Assembly (NCBI GenBank): GCA_017307755.1
Contig: JAFKGQ010000016.1
Coordinates: forward strand, 248,001-312,000
Reading direction: 5' to 3'
Length of the DNA: 64,000 nucleotides
DNA from: Chitinophagaceae bacterium
Lineage (GTDB): Bacteria; Bacteroidota; Bacteroidia; Chitinophagales; Chitinophagaceae
Both the position numbers and the translations under genes were made by a program. A model generated the notes under the pieces. The model ran no database searches. It saw only the letters and a program-made list of their open reading frames with translations, and was not told the DNA's origin. Numbering within the stretch: the stretch's first letter is position 1; every line of letters starts with the position of its first letter. Shown in pieces: positions 1 to 7,795 of the stretch.

Positions 1-137
1 TCTCTTAACCTGGTAAGTCTTCGTTGTACAGCCGAGGTGCTCAATCCCACTGCCTCACCCAGTTCACTCGCTGTCATCCGGCAATTTTGTTGCAGCAATT
101 GCAGCAGGCGCTTATCAAATCCGTCCAGATCAAACAT
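1..137 (-). CDS. Lrp/AsnC-family transcriptional regulator, N-terminal part (cut by window edge)
   Basis: Only the first 45 codons lie in the window, starting at the ATG complementary to 135-137. The translation begins MFDLDGFDKRLLQLLQQNCR and continues through MTASELGEAVGLSTSAVQRR, the typical Lrp/AsnC helix-turn-helix: an opening D-x-x-D-x-x-L-L helix, then a G-L-S-x-S-x-V-x-R-R recognition helix. The C-terminal amino-acid-sensing domain is outside the window. It diverges from the PLP enzyme at 242, and Lrp-type regulators often control a neighbouring amino-acid gene, so it may regulate that enzyme; this is inference. Confidence 0.85.
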   Translation of the reverse strand, partial: MFDLDGFDKRLLQLLQQNCRMTASELGEAVGLSTSAVQRRLTRLR

Positions 138-220
138 TTTTTACCCGTTTTTGCCACTAAAATATTCTAAAAAAACCGCCTGGCCATCTTATTTGCAGGA
201 ATTGCCCGGTAAGTTGGAGG

Positions 221-228
221 TAGTTTTG
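221..228 (+). promoter_or_regulatory. Candidate -7 promoter element (TAGTTTTG) for the class-V PLP enzyme
   Basis: TAGTTTTG matches the Bacteroidota -7 consensus TAnnTTTG exactly and ends 13 bases before the ATG at 242. A good -33 TTTG at the usual spacing is not obvious, although TTG occurs at 202-204. It lies in the intergenic gap shared with the diverging Lrp gene. Confidence 0.45.
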
Positions 229-241
229 TAAAAAAAAGATC

Positions 242-1471
242 ATGCGGACAACAAGTATTTTTTCTCCTGAAGAGATTGCCGGTTTTAGAAAGGACACGAC
301 AGGCTGCGCGAATGTAATTCATCTGAACAATGCCGGAGCGGGCCTTATGCCGGACGTCGTCACCCGGGCCATACAGGAACATATTACGCTGGAATCACAG
401 ATTGGGGGATATGAAGCCGCCGCCCTACGGGCGGATGCGATCAAGGGTTTTTATACGACAGCCGGAAAATTATTCAATTGCAATGCCTCAAACATTGCTT
501 TTACTTCCAGCGCTACCGACGCCTACACCCGGGCCCTGTCATCCATCCCCTTTCAACAGGGCGATATCATCCTGACGGATAACGATGATTTTATATCCAA
601 TCAGATACAGTTCCTCTCCTGTCAAAAAAGATTCGGCGTCCGGATCGTAAGAATAAAGAATGCACCGGAAGGGGGCGTGGATCTGGATGACCTGGAGCGT
701 CAACTGGTAAAACTTCAGCCCCGCCTGCTCGCCATTACTCATATTCCCACCAATGCCGGATTGGTACAACCCGTCAAAAAAATCGGGGACATCTACGGCC
801 ATTATGAAAAGACACATCCTGATAAAACCTGGTACATCCTCGACGCCTGTCAATCCGCCGGTCAGTTGCCGCTGGACGTACAGCAACTGCAATGTGACTT
901 CCTCAGCGTTACGGCAAGAAAATTCCTGAGAGGCCCACGCGGCACAGGCTTTTTATACATTTCCGATAAAGCCTTGCAAAAAGGGCTCGAACCTCTTTTT
1001 ATCGATATGCGGGGGGCGGAGTGGATAGAAAAAGACCTTTATAAACCAAGGGAGGACGCCATGCGCTATGAAGACTGGGAGTTCGCCTATGCATTGGTAC
1101 TGGGAACAAGGGCGGCTATTAAATATTGTCTGAACGTCGGCGTGGATCGTATTGCCCGGCAGGTCAAACAGCACGCAGACCATCTGCGGCAGGATCTGTC
1201 CCGGATGAATAAAGTACGCGTACTGGACAGAGGCCCGGAGCTGGGAGGTCTTGTTACGTTCACCGTCAGGGATGCCCAACCCCAACACCTCGTGGATGAA
1301 TTGTTAAAAAGAAAGATAAATGTAGTACCCAGCTATAGGAATTTTGCCGTCATCGACTTTGATGAGAAGGGGGTCCAGTGGGCGCTGCGCGCTTCTCCAC
1401 ATTATTACAACACGGAAGAAGAGATACGGCAATTTCTGTCCGCCCTTGAGGACATAATAGTTGGTTTATAA
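242..1471 (+). CDS. Class-V aminotransferase-fold PLP enzyme (cysteine desulfurase/epimerase-like)
   Basis: This 409-residue protein has the fold of class-V aminotransferases. An N-terminal H-L-N-N-A-G segment at about 27-32 is the usual substrate-side loop. D201-A-C-Q204 is the Asp that pairs with the PLP ring nitrogen, and K227 in TARKFLRGPRG is the Schiff-base lysine. The R-G-P-R-G-T-G-F-L-Y sequence after the lysine resembles isopenicillin-N-epimerase/selenocysteine-lyase-like members rather than IscS/SufS, and no conserved catalytic cysteine loop is evident. The substrate is unknown. It diverges from an Lrp/AsnC regulator, which suggests amino-acid metabolism. The ATG at 242 follows a good -7 element. 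Confidence 0.8.
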   Translation: MRTTSIFSPEEIAGFRKDTTGCANVIHLNNAGAGLMPDVVTRAIQEHITLESQIGGYEAAALRADAIKGFYTTAGKLFNCNASNIAFTSSATDAYTRALSSIPFQQGDIILTDNDDFISNQIQFLSCQKRFGVRIVRIKNAPEGGVDLDDLERQLVKLQPRLLAITHIPTNAGLVQPVKKIGDIYGHYEKTHPDKTWYILDACQSAGQLPLDVQQLQCDFLSVTARKFLRGPRGTGFLYISDKALQKGLEPLFIDMRGAEWIEKDLYKPREDAMRYEDWEFAYALVLGTRAAIKYCLNVGVDRIARQVKQHADHLRQDLSRMNKVRVLDRGPELGGLVTFTVRDAQPQHLVDELLKRKINVVPSYRNFAVIDFDEKGVQWALRASPHYYNTEEEIRQFLSALEDIIVGL

Positions 1472-1510
1472 GGGGATATACAAAACTGATGCCTTATCAG
1501 GAGATTCCTG

Positions 1511-1518
1511 TAGTTTTG
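1511..1518 (+). promoter_or_regulatory. Candidate -7 promoter element (TAGTTTTG) for the cupin gene
   Basis: This is an exact TAnnTTTG match, identical to the element before the gene at 242. Transcription starting about seven bases downstream would leave no room for a start at the TTG at 1527 but fits the ATG at 1548, so it helps decide the start. No clear -33 TTTG is present. Confidence 0.4.
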
Positions 1519-1547
1519 TTTAACCATTGACTGTTAAACATATCGCT

Positions 1548-1922
1548 ATGGCAGCATCTCAGTTTCCCTACGTCACTAAATTGGACATTCTGCATGAACA
1601 TCTCGATCTGATCGATATCCCCGGGATAGTCGGCGCCTGTAAGGACAAATGGTTCAATCAAACCCTGACGCGGGTGAATGACAGCGTCATACGCATCGGG
1701 ATCGTCGAAGGAGAATATCACTGGCATAAACACGACAATGACGACGAGTTCTTTTTCGTATTGGAAGGCCGTCTGTTCGTCGACCTGGAGGACAGGACTA
1801 TTGAATTGGGACCACAACAGGGCGTCACCATTACCAGAGGGGTCATGCATCGTACACGCGCTCCGCAAAAGACCGTTATGCTGATGGTGGAAACCAGCGC
1901 CATCGTCCCCACCGGAGATTAA
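1548..1922 (+). CDS. Small cupin-domain protein
   Basis: This is a single-domain cupin of 124 residues when begun at the ATG at 1548; an in-frame TTG at 1527 would add seven residues. The first cupin motif is clear: H-W-H-K-H then D-D-E-F-F-F-V-L-E-G-R, giving metal-binding histidines and a glutamate. The second motif is G-V-M-H-R-T-R-A-P with its histidine. There is no signal peptide, so it should be cytoplasmic. Such mono-cupins can be isomerases, dioxygenases or sensor proteins, and the sequence does not decide. It ends 16 bases before the sigma factor gene, so readthrough into the downstream block is possible. Confidence 0.8.
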   Translation: MAASQFPYVTKLDILHEHLDLIDIPGIVGACKDKWFNQTLTRVNDSVIRIGIVEGEYHWHKHDNDDEFFFVLEGRLFVDLEDRTIELGPQQGVTITRGVMHRTRAPQKTVMLMVETSAIVPTGD

Positions 1923-1938
1923 CCAAAATCTGCTCAGC

Positions 1939-2556
1939 ATGAACTGTCAGGAACTAGAACAGCCCGCTTTGCTGCCCGCCGCACTTCGGGAAAGCAACGA
2001 CCGTGAGCTGAACAGGATTTTCAAATGCTTCCACCAAAAATACTACCGGAAGTTCATGGGCATGCTACACAAACTTTCATCAAAATATGCTTTCTTAAAA
2101 GGCGATCCGGAGTTTTATGGCAGCCAGGCTTTTAATGACGGACTGCTTACCTTTTATGATAAGATCATAAAGAATGGATTTGTCGAAGGCTCCGCCAAAC
2201 TGGAAACTTTCTTTTTTTCCTTTTGCATAAATAAGTTACGGGCGCTCACGACAAACCATCACCGGGCCGGGATCAAACAATCCCGGCTGGTCCGTGTCCT
2301 GAAGGATGATGCAAGCGTGGACATCGAACCCCAGGACCTCTATGAAGAGCAGGAACAGCTGCTGCTAAAAGCATTGAATGAGATGGACGAAAAAAGAAGA
2401 CAATACATAGTATTGAGAAAAATACATAACTTAACAAAGGAAGAGGTAGCTGAAAAAATGGGTATCGCCCCCGACACGGTAAACAACGAAGTCTACAGAT
2501 CATTCCTGAAACTGAAAGAAAAGATGGAAGCCATGAAAGCAAAAGCCGTAATGTAA
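1939..2556 (+). CDS. Sigma-70 family (ECF-like) RNA polymerase sigma factor
   Basis: A 205-residue sigma factor. The N-terminal part (about 20-110) carries a diverged region 2 with N-R-I-F-K-C-F-H-Q-K-Y-Y near the start and T-F-F-F-S-F-C-I-N-K-L at about 90-100. Region 4 is a helix-turn-helix at about 165-195 (N-L-T-K-E-E-V-A-E-K-M-G-I-A-P-D-T-V-N-N). It is followed three bases later by a membrane protein with the layout of an anti-sigma factor, then by an exported caspase and other exported proteins. By analogy with sigma/anti-sigma pairs it should transcribe this block; its promoter and signal are unknown. Confidence 0.82.
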   Translation: MNCQELEQPALLPAALRESNDRELNRIFKCFHQKYYRKFMGMLHKLSSKYAFLKGDPEFYGSQAFNDGLLTFYDKIIKNGFVEGSAKLETFFFSFCINKLRALTTNHHRAGIKQSRLVRVLKDDASVDIEPQDLYEEQEQLLLKALNEMDEKRRQYIVLRKIHNLTKEEVAEKMGIAPDTVNNEVYRSFLKLKEKMEAMKAKAVM

Positions 2557-2559
2557 TGT

Positions 2560-3393
2560 ATGCCGATCACGCTCGAACAATACAATAGGGTCCAGCTCTA
2601 CCTTGATGGAGAAATGACGGAAGCCCAGCAACAGGAATTCCTCTCCCAACTGCGTAACGACCCGGAATTGCAGGAGTCCTGCGAATTTGAAAAACACCTC
2701 CGGAAAAATGCCCGCTCCATCCGGCACACAGATGAGCTCGTTGCATTAAGCAGACAGGATCAGGAACTCACAGCCGCGGATCCGGAAAGGACGGCTGCCG
2801 TCCGGGTCTTGATCGAGACAGCAGGCCGCGAGTGGCGGGAGGAGCGACGGCAACGCAATATATGGATCGCCGCAGCAGCCTGTTTTGTATTGATCGCAGG
2901 CAGCCTCGTTCTCTTTCTCAATACCCATCACGGAAAAGCTGCAGCCGGAAAGGAACTGTTTGCTCAGTTCTTCCAGAAAGATGTTGTCCCCGAAGGCAAT
3001 TACCCCATGTTGGCCAGGGCTTTTAAAGATTATAATAACAACGATTACTCGACGATACAGCACTATGACCTGGCAAACATGCCTACACTGAAAGGCGCTG
3101 ATGATCAACGGGAAAAAATACTGGCGTTGGGCTATTATTACAGAGGCGTTTCCTACCTGCTAACAGACGATCCTGAAAAAGCTGCCGTATCCCTTCAATG
3201 GGTCATCGATCATCCCTCGTCTGAGGACCTGGTATGGAAAGCGCAATGGTACAAGTCGCTGGCCCTGGTCAGGACCTCCCACACAGAGGAAGCAAAAAAA
3301 CTACTCCGCACTCTTGCAGCCAATACCCATGCCGGGCAGTATGCCCAACAGGCAAATGCACTTTTACAAAAGCTGGAAGCAAATGCGCATTGA
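2560..3393 (+). CDS. Membrane-anchored anti-sigma-like protein with periplasmic TPR-like region
   Basis: This 277-residue protein has three parts. Residues 1-100 are cytoplasmic and begin with V-Q-L-Y-L-D-G-E-M-T-E-A-Q-Q-Q-E-F and R-N-D-P-E-L, a pattern common at the N-terminus of Bacteroidota anti-sigma proteins. A single membrane helix lies at about 101-120. Residues 140-277 are helical and repeat-like (Y-Y-Y-R-G-V-S-Y-L then W-K-A-Q-W-Y-K-S-L-A-L-V), resembling TPRs facing the periplasm. It starts three bases after the sigma gene and overlaps the caspase gene by 11 bases, which implies translational coupling. The anti-sigma role is inferred from context and layout; I see no zinc-finger motif. 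Confidence 0.7.
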   Translation: MPITLEQYNRVQLYLDGEMTEAQQQEFLSQLRNDPELQESCEFEKHLRKNARSIRHTDELVALSRQDQELTAADPERTAAVRVLIETAGREWREERRQRNIWIAAAACFVLIAGSLVLFLNTHHGKAAAGKELFAQFFQKDVVPEGNYPMLARAFKDYNNNDYSTIQHYDLANMPTLKGADDQREKILALGYYYRGVSYLLTDDPEKAAVSLQWVIDHPSSEDLVWKAQWYKSLALVRTSHTEEAKKLLRTLAANTHAGQYAQQANALLQKLEANAH

Positions 3394-4972
3394 CCGGATA
3401 CTATATCAGCATTTGCTCACCGGCTGGCTGCTGTTCTGCACCGGCCCGCTTTCAGCAAAAGAAATACAAGGTCCGGGACGAACCTTTGGCATCATCATCG
3501 GCGTAGCGGATTATTCCCATCTACCCAAATTGCAATATGCCGATAAGGATGCGCTTGAATTTTATCTATATCTCCAAAAAGTATCGCCTTCCGACGCCAA
3601 AAGGATCTTTGTTTTCCTAAACAAAAAGGCCACCAGCGGCGCGATTGCCACAAAATTCTATCAGATCATAAACGAGGCTCAGCCAGGCGACCGCGTTTAT
3701 ATCTATTTCAGCGGACACGGCGATATTGAGCAACTTTACCAGGCTAATAATTTCTTCCTGCTGCTGGGTAACTGCCCCCGGAAAAATTATATGACCCAGC
3801 CCGATCAGCTCCTGGAAAAAGCATTCTTCGACTGTTTTATACCATCGCTGATGGCCAGAAAGGTCAGGATCATTTTTATTTGTGATGCCTGTCATGCAGG
3901 TTCGCTCATCGGTGGGCCGGTCGGAAGGAAAAATAATATGCAGGCCATGATGTCCAGTTGGGGCAATGAAGCCAAGCTTTTGTCCTGCCGGCCGGACCAG
4001 GCTTCCCAGGAAAGCCCCAGATGGGGAGGCGGCAGAAGCGTCTTCTCCTGGTACCTGGTACTGGGTATGAAAGGGCTCGCAGACAAGGACGGCGATCAAC
4101 AAATCAGTCTGTCTGAATTGCAGGAATACTTGGACGGTAATGTACAACAGGAAACCAGGGCTTTCGATACCCTCCAACAACCGGAGATCCTCGGTGAGAA
4201 AGGGTTCGTGATCAGCAGGACCACTCCCACCCTGCTGTTACAGGCCAAACAACAATGGAAGACCAACGGAAGCTCGGAAGAATATAATAAGCTGGCTATT
4301 AATAAAGGCGACCGGATACAAGTGGGCAATAATACCTATATCTTCAAATCCGACGAAAAGGGCAGCAACACCCTGGAGCCGGCCACTGCCCTTTCGATCA
4401 CCGATAATTATTGGAAGACGATCTATTACGCCTTCCGCAGTAAGATAGAAGAAGGCCGGCTGCTACAGCCCGGTAATAATACCGCCTACGCACTTTACCA
4501 AAGCTTTAGTCAGGCCAACAGCAGCGCCCCTGAGACAGAAGATATGAGGGTCAGCCTGCTGACAGCGTTCACCGCTACTTACGACTCCTTACTCGCTCCC
4601 TTTTACAAGGATGATACTGCTGGTTTTGCTGGTGCCTTAGAAGCATACGACCTGAATAACCTCACCATCGCACTGGACTTAGCTCCCGAGGTCCTTCCCT
4701 TAAAGAACAGGATCAAAGCCGGACAGCTCTTAATCCGGGCTTGCAGACAGTCTGCGGATGCCGCCATTCCCCTCCTCGTCGAAGCCATCAGGACCGACAG
4801 CCTCTGCCCTGCCCTTTACAAACGGCTGGGGGACGTATACTTCTCATCCCGGCAATACAGCCAGGCGGCGGACAACTATAGGATCTACGCACAAATGCTT
4901 CCAAATGAAGAGAGTGCCCAGCGCAAGCTCAGCCAGGCACTCCTCGCTCAAAAAAAAATTTCCTCTTTTTGA
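3383..4972 (+). CDS. Exported caspase-family (peptidase C14) protein with EF-hand loop and C-terminal TPR-like region
   Basis: The ATG at 3383 overlaps the previous stop by 11 bases and opens a signal peptide (hydrophobic stretch at about 6-20, likely cleavage near L-S-A/K-E at 24-26), giving 529 residues. The caspase core follows: G-I-I-I-G-V-A-D-Y at 36-44, catalytic His112 in Y-F-S-G-H-G-D, and catalytic Cys170 in F-I-C-D-A-C-H-A-G. Asp168 before the cysteine is the metacaspase-type arrangement, which in that family favours Arg/Lys at P1. A canonical 12-residue EF-hand loop runs from D234 to E245 (DKDGDQQISLSE), hinting at calcium dependence. The C-terminal 100 residues look TPR-like. Substrate unknown; the export signal places it in the periplasm or beyond. 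Confidence 0.85.
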   Translation: MRIDRILYQHLLTGWLLFCTGPLSAKEIQGPGRTFGIIIGVADYSHLPKLQYADKDALEFYLYLQKVSPSDAKRIFVFLNKKATSGAIATKFYQIINEAQPGDRVYIYFSGHGDIEQLYQANNFFLLLGNCPRKNYMTQPDQLLEKAFFDCFIPSLMARKVRIIFICDACHAGSLIGGPVGRKNNMQAMMSSWGNEAKLLSCRPDQASQESPRWGGGRSVFSWYLVLGMKGLADKDGDQQISLSELQEYLDGNVQQETRAFDTLQQPEILGEKGFVISRTTPTLLLQAKQQWKTNGSSEEYNKLAINKGDRIQVGNNTYIFKSDEKGSNTLEPATALSITDNYWKTIYYAFRSKIEEGRLLQPGNNTAYALYQSFSQANSSAPETEDMRVSLLTAFTATYDSLLAPFYKDDTAGFAGALEAYDLNNLTIALDLAPEVLPLKNRIKAGQLLIRACRQSADAAIPLLVEAIRTDSLCPALYKRLGDVYFSSRQYSQAADNYRIYAQMLPNEESAQRKLSQALLAQKKISSF

Positions 4973-5019
4973 TGATTCCCTGCCGGTTCATGCTATAGAT
5001 GGTTATAAAAACATCTGAC

Positions 5020-5466
5020 ATGAAAGCCAGCTTCTTTATCTTAACCCTCTCCCTTTTAAGCCGGTATGCCGACGCACAGATAGATGACTATTTCAGACAG
5101 AGAGGCGTAATGCTACTGGCCCAATGCGCCCACCCGACAAATACCTTCCGGAACGGCGCCTACCAGACGGAAGACGGATACGTCATCGTCGATATATATT
5201 ATCAGGAAGGCGTGCACACCAGACTAAAGATCTATAGGGGTGATGCCTGCTTCACGGGTGTGGCCGTATTATCCGACGACGACATCTTTCCCCCCTTCCG
5301 ATTCCTGGGCAGCATCCTCAAAACCCTTTTACAGCAGTATGAAGACAGTGAACAACGGGATGAACTGGCCAGACAGCTGGAAAGTATACTCAGGAAAAGG
5401 CTGGAGGAATGGTCAGGCGCCGACTGGTCACTGCTGATCATCAACCTGGATTACTTTTCATTCTGA
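5020..5466 (+). CDS. Exported protein of unknown function in the sigma-caspase block
   Basis: Starting at the ATG at 5020 the protein is 148 residues with a signal peptide (MKASFFILTLSLLSRYADAQ). The upstream in-frame ATG at 4999 would put seven polar residues before the signal, so 5020 is preferred. The mature part is a small alpha/beta domain containing two cysteines (in L-A-Q-C-A-H and G-D-A-C-F), then a charged helical segment rich in Glu, Gln and Arg, ending W-S-L-L-I-I-N-L-D-Y-F-S-F. I do not recognise a family. It sits 47 bases after the caspase and 91 bases before the CsgG-like gene, and presumably belongs to the same transcript. Confidence 0.7.
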   Translation: MKASFFILTLSLLSRYADAQIDDYFRQRGVMLLAQCAHPTNTFRNGAYQTEDGYVIVDIYYQEGVHTRLKIYRGDACFTGVAVLSDDDIFPPFRFLGSILKTLLQQYEDSEQRDELARQLESILRKRLEEWSGADWSLLIINLDYFSF

Positions 5467-5557
5467 CAGTTCCTTGTTAATGCATATAACAATTTGATAA
5501 TATTAAGTTAAATTAGATGTATTACATTTAGTTCATTCACCTAAAACTTAACCCCCG

Positions 5558-6412
5558 ATGAGAAAAAACCTTCCATGGCTCCTTATGGCCATACTCATGT
5601 CACCGCACCTTTCAAAAGCGCAAAGTTCAGACGAAAAGATCCCCCTCGCCATCCTGCCCTATGTATTGTCCACCGGCGCCCAGATAGGGAACCCCGCGGA
5701 TGTAGTGACCATCCAGGAGATCGTAACAAAGGATTTTACCAATCAACCCCGATTCACGGTATTGGATAGGTCAAGATTTGATGCGATCATAAAAGAGATG
5801 AAGATCCAGAGCATGGAGCAATTCCTGGATAGTAAGATCGTTGCCCAGGGCAAGCAGCTGGGCGCCAAATACCTGGTAGCAGGCGTGGTGAATGAGTACA
5901 AGATCACGAGACAGACAAAGGACATGTTTGGAAAAAAGTTCGTCAGCTTTCCCGCCTCGCTAAAAATGTCCTTTGGCGTCATCGTGGTGGAAACAGGCCA
6001 GTTGTTATTCACCAGCCCCATCAATGTGATAGTCAACGACCTCAACAGCATGGATTCACTCAACTCGGGGAAAAGAGCGCTCACCAATATGGAGGACGAG
6101 GTCAAAAAACAGATGATGAATATCCTCACGGGCTCGATACAGGTGCTGGGCATCGACAAAACAGGTAAGGACGGATTGCCTGCCACAGTCCTCACCAGCG
6201 GGGGCGGCGTGCTAAGGGAAAAAGTAAAGCTGGGTGTCTTTGTCACGGAAATGTACGGAAACCTCAAACGCGAAAAACAGATCGCGGAGCTAAAGACATC
6301 CAAAATAGAGGGAGATGTAGTGGTTTGCGAAGTAAAGAGTGGTGCAAGAGAGCTGGATGCGGCCATCAAGACCAAGACACCACCGATGACGGTGAAAATT
6401 CTTCAAAAGTAA
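5558..6412 (+). CDS. CsgG-like exported protein
   Basis: A 284-residue protein with signal peptide MRKNLPWLLMAILMSPHLSKA. The mature part follows the CsgG pattern: I-P-L-A-I-L-P-Y near the start, a V-T-I-Q-E-I-V-T-K-D-F-T segment, R-F-T-V-L-D-R-S-R-F, an A-Q-G-K-Q-L-G-A-K-Y-L-V-A-G-V-V strand-turn and a later F-G-V-I-V-V-E-T-G-Q-L-L-F strand. CsgG proteins form outer-membrane secretion channels for curli, and relatives occur in many envelope systems. No lipobox cysteine is visible, unlike curli CsgG, and there are no curlin-like genes here. It starts the tight 5558-9883 run (gaps of 11, 1 and 6 bases), so it shares a transcript with three further exported proteins. Confidence 0.75.
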   Translation: MRKNLPWLLMAILMSPHLSKAQSSDEKIPLAILPYVLSTGAQIGNPADVVTIQEIVTKDFTNQPRFTVLDRSRFDAIIKEMKIQSMEQFLDSKIVAQGKQLGAKYLVAGVVNEYKITRQTKDMFGKKFVSFPASLKMSFGVIVVETGQLLFTSPINVIVNDLNSMDSLNSGKRALTNMEDEVKKQMMNILTGSIQVLGIDKTGKDGLPATVLTSGGGVLREKVKLGVFVTEMYGNLKREKQIAELKTSKIEGDVVVCEVKSGARELDAAIKTKTPPMTVKILQK

Positions 6413-6423
6413 ACCCCTTTGTC

Positions 6424-6876
6424 ATGAACAAAGTATTGTGGACATCGCTGGCGATGCTCCTCGCGATGGCATGCAGCCCTAAACTGAGCACCTACAGCCC
6501 GCAGATATCTTCGTCACCCGGTCCCGAAGAAACCACCCTCTTTGTCCAGGCCTCAGGGCTGGCTACGGAAGAAAAAGCCGCGTATGACAACGCCGTTTAT
6601 AACGCCCTATCCACCCTCGTGTACCAGGGCATACCCGGCTCGGTCCAATCCAGACCCATGATCCCTCCGGGAGACGCCGCCCGCGTGAAGACAAAAGTGG
6701 ACAATTGTCTTCACGACAACAACTGCTGCAGGAATTTTATCATGCAGGACAGTCACGTAGGCGGTACGGTAAAAGTAAAAGGAGGTTATACGGCCACTAC
6801 CAATATCAAGGTAAACCTGCTCTCTCTCCGCACCTGGCTTGAACAAAACAACATCATCAGAAAATTTGGATTGTAA
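6424..6876 (+). CDS. Small lipoprotein, LPP20-like repeat region, unknown function
   Basis: Begun at the ATG at 6424, 11 bases after the CsgG-like gene, this is a 150-residue lipoprotein with a lipobox ending A-M-A-C at residue 17. The mature part has L-A-T-E-E-K-A-A-Y-D-N-A-V-Y-N-A-L, a spacing of small residues like that in LPP20/FlgP-type lipoproteins that accompany CsgG-like proteins elsewhere. Three further cysteines form a cluster around C-L-H-D-N-N-C-C, unusual for such a short envelope protein and possibly disulfide-bonded. A start further upstream would overlap the CsgG-like gene and spoil the signal. Function unknown. Confidence 0.65.
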   Translation: MNKVLWTSLAMLLAMACSPKLSTYSPQISSSPGPEETTLFVQASGLATEEKAAYDNAVYNALSTLVYQGIPGSVQSRPMIPPGDAARVKTKVDNCLHDNNCCRNFIMQDSHVGGTVKVKGGYTATTNIKVNLLSLRTWLEQNNIIRKFGL

Positions 6877-6877
6877 T

Positions 6878-7789
6878 ATGAAAAGTCATCTCAGCCTCAT
6901 GGCGCTATTGCTGTCGTCCTTTCTGGGACAGGAAGGGATCGCACAAGTGGATAGCAGCAGGAACAAAGAAGTGAACACTGTTCAATTAAGCGTTATGATC
7001 GTGCCTTTCAGGAAAGAAGGAGAAGAATACCGCAAGCTATACGACAATTCCAAAACGATACAATATGCCATCGATAAGCTCAAAGAAGGGTTTGACGACA
7101 GGGGATACCAGGTGATAGATTTTGTCTCAGCCTATGACAATGCGGTCGCCGATGGAGTCATACAGGGGATCACCAGCCAGGATGATGCTCTTTCTCTTAT
7201 TGCCCGGCATGCGAACTCCGATATATTGATAACCGTGGATGTCTCCAAAGAGACGGGTGACCTGGGCAACAAGGTCTACGTACGCATGAATGCATCCGAC
7301 GCTTCGACCAACTATGCCTATGGCACAAAGGTCTGCGAATCCCCTTATTTTAATACCAGGGATTCAATGGCGCTGGTGCGGAGGGCCATGTCGGACCCCG
7401 ATAAGCCGGCCATACCGGATTTTTTGGATAAGCTCCAGTCCAGCTTTACTTCCATCATACAAAAAGGCAGACCCCTGAAGATCGTCTTCAGCGTAAGCAA
7501 GACAAGCATGTGGACCTTCTCTTCCAAGCTGTCCACCGGCAAGATGCTCTCCACAGCCATCAACGATTGGATGAAAACCGCGGCATACAAGAACTATAGT
7601 CAAATGCAAAACGTCACCAACCTCCAGATGACCTATTCCGACGTGAGGGTACCGTTGAAGGATAGCCAGGGGCTCAATTACAGTCCTTTTGATTTCGGAA
7701 ACAAGATCGTCACCTTTCTCGCCGGCGAGAAATTAAAGGTGGATCAGCCGTTCATGAAGTCGGGGGCGCTTTATGTCACCATTAATTAA
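6878..7789 (+). CDS. Exported DUF6175-like protein
   Basis: The ATG at 6878 starts one base after the lipoprotein stop and gives 303 residues with a signal peptide (S-H-L-S-L-M-A-L-L-L-S-S-F-L-G). The mature N-terminus, L-S-V-M-I-V-P-F-R-K-E-G-E-E-Y then A-I-D-K-L-K-E-G-F-D-D-R-G-Y-Q-V-I-D-F, matches what I remember of the Bacteroidota family DUF6175; no search was possible. The region A-R-H-A-N-S-D-I-L-I-T-V-D-V resembles the alpha/beta core of CsgG-like envelope proteins. It stands between the lipoprotein and the transglutaminase-like protein with almost no spacing, so a shared role in one envelope assembly is likely. Function unknown. Confidence 0.65.
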   Translation: MKSHLSLMALLLSSFLGQEGIAQVDSSRNKEVNTVQLSVMIVPFRKEGEEYRKLYDNSKTIQYAIDKLKEGFDDRGYQVIDFVSAYDNAVADGVIQGITSQDDALSLIARHANSDILITVDVSKETGDLGNKVYVRMNASDASTNYAYGTKVCESPYFNTRDSMALVRRAMSDPDKPAIPDFLDKLQSSFTSIIQKGRPLKIVFSVSKTSMWTFSSKLSTGKMLSTAINDWMKTAAYKNYSQMQNVTNLQMTYSDVRVPLKDSQGLNYSPFDFGNKIVTFLAGEKLKVDQPFMKSGALYVTIN

Positions 7790-7795
7790 CAACAA

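Noticed and set aside
1527..1547. TTG start for the cupin gene
   Set aside because: The -7 element at 1511-1518 would place the transcript start at about this codon; the ATG at 1548 fits better.
5467..5557. AT-rich gap as a second promoter of the sigma-caspase block
   Set aside because: A TTTG at 5493-5496 and a TACATTTA (one mismatch) at 5523-5530 are 26 bases apart, longer than the usual spacing; not strong enough to list as a feature.
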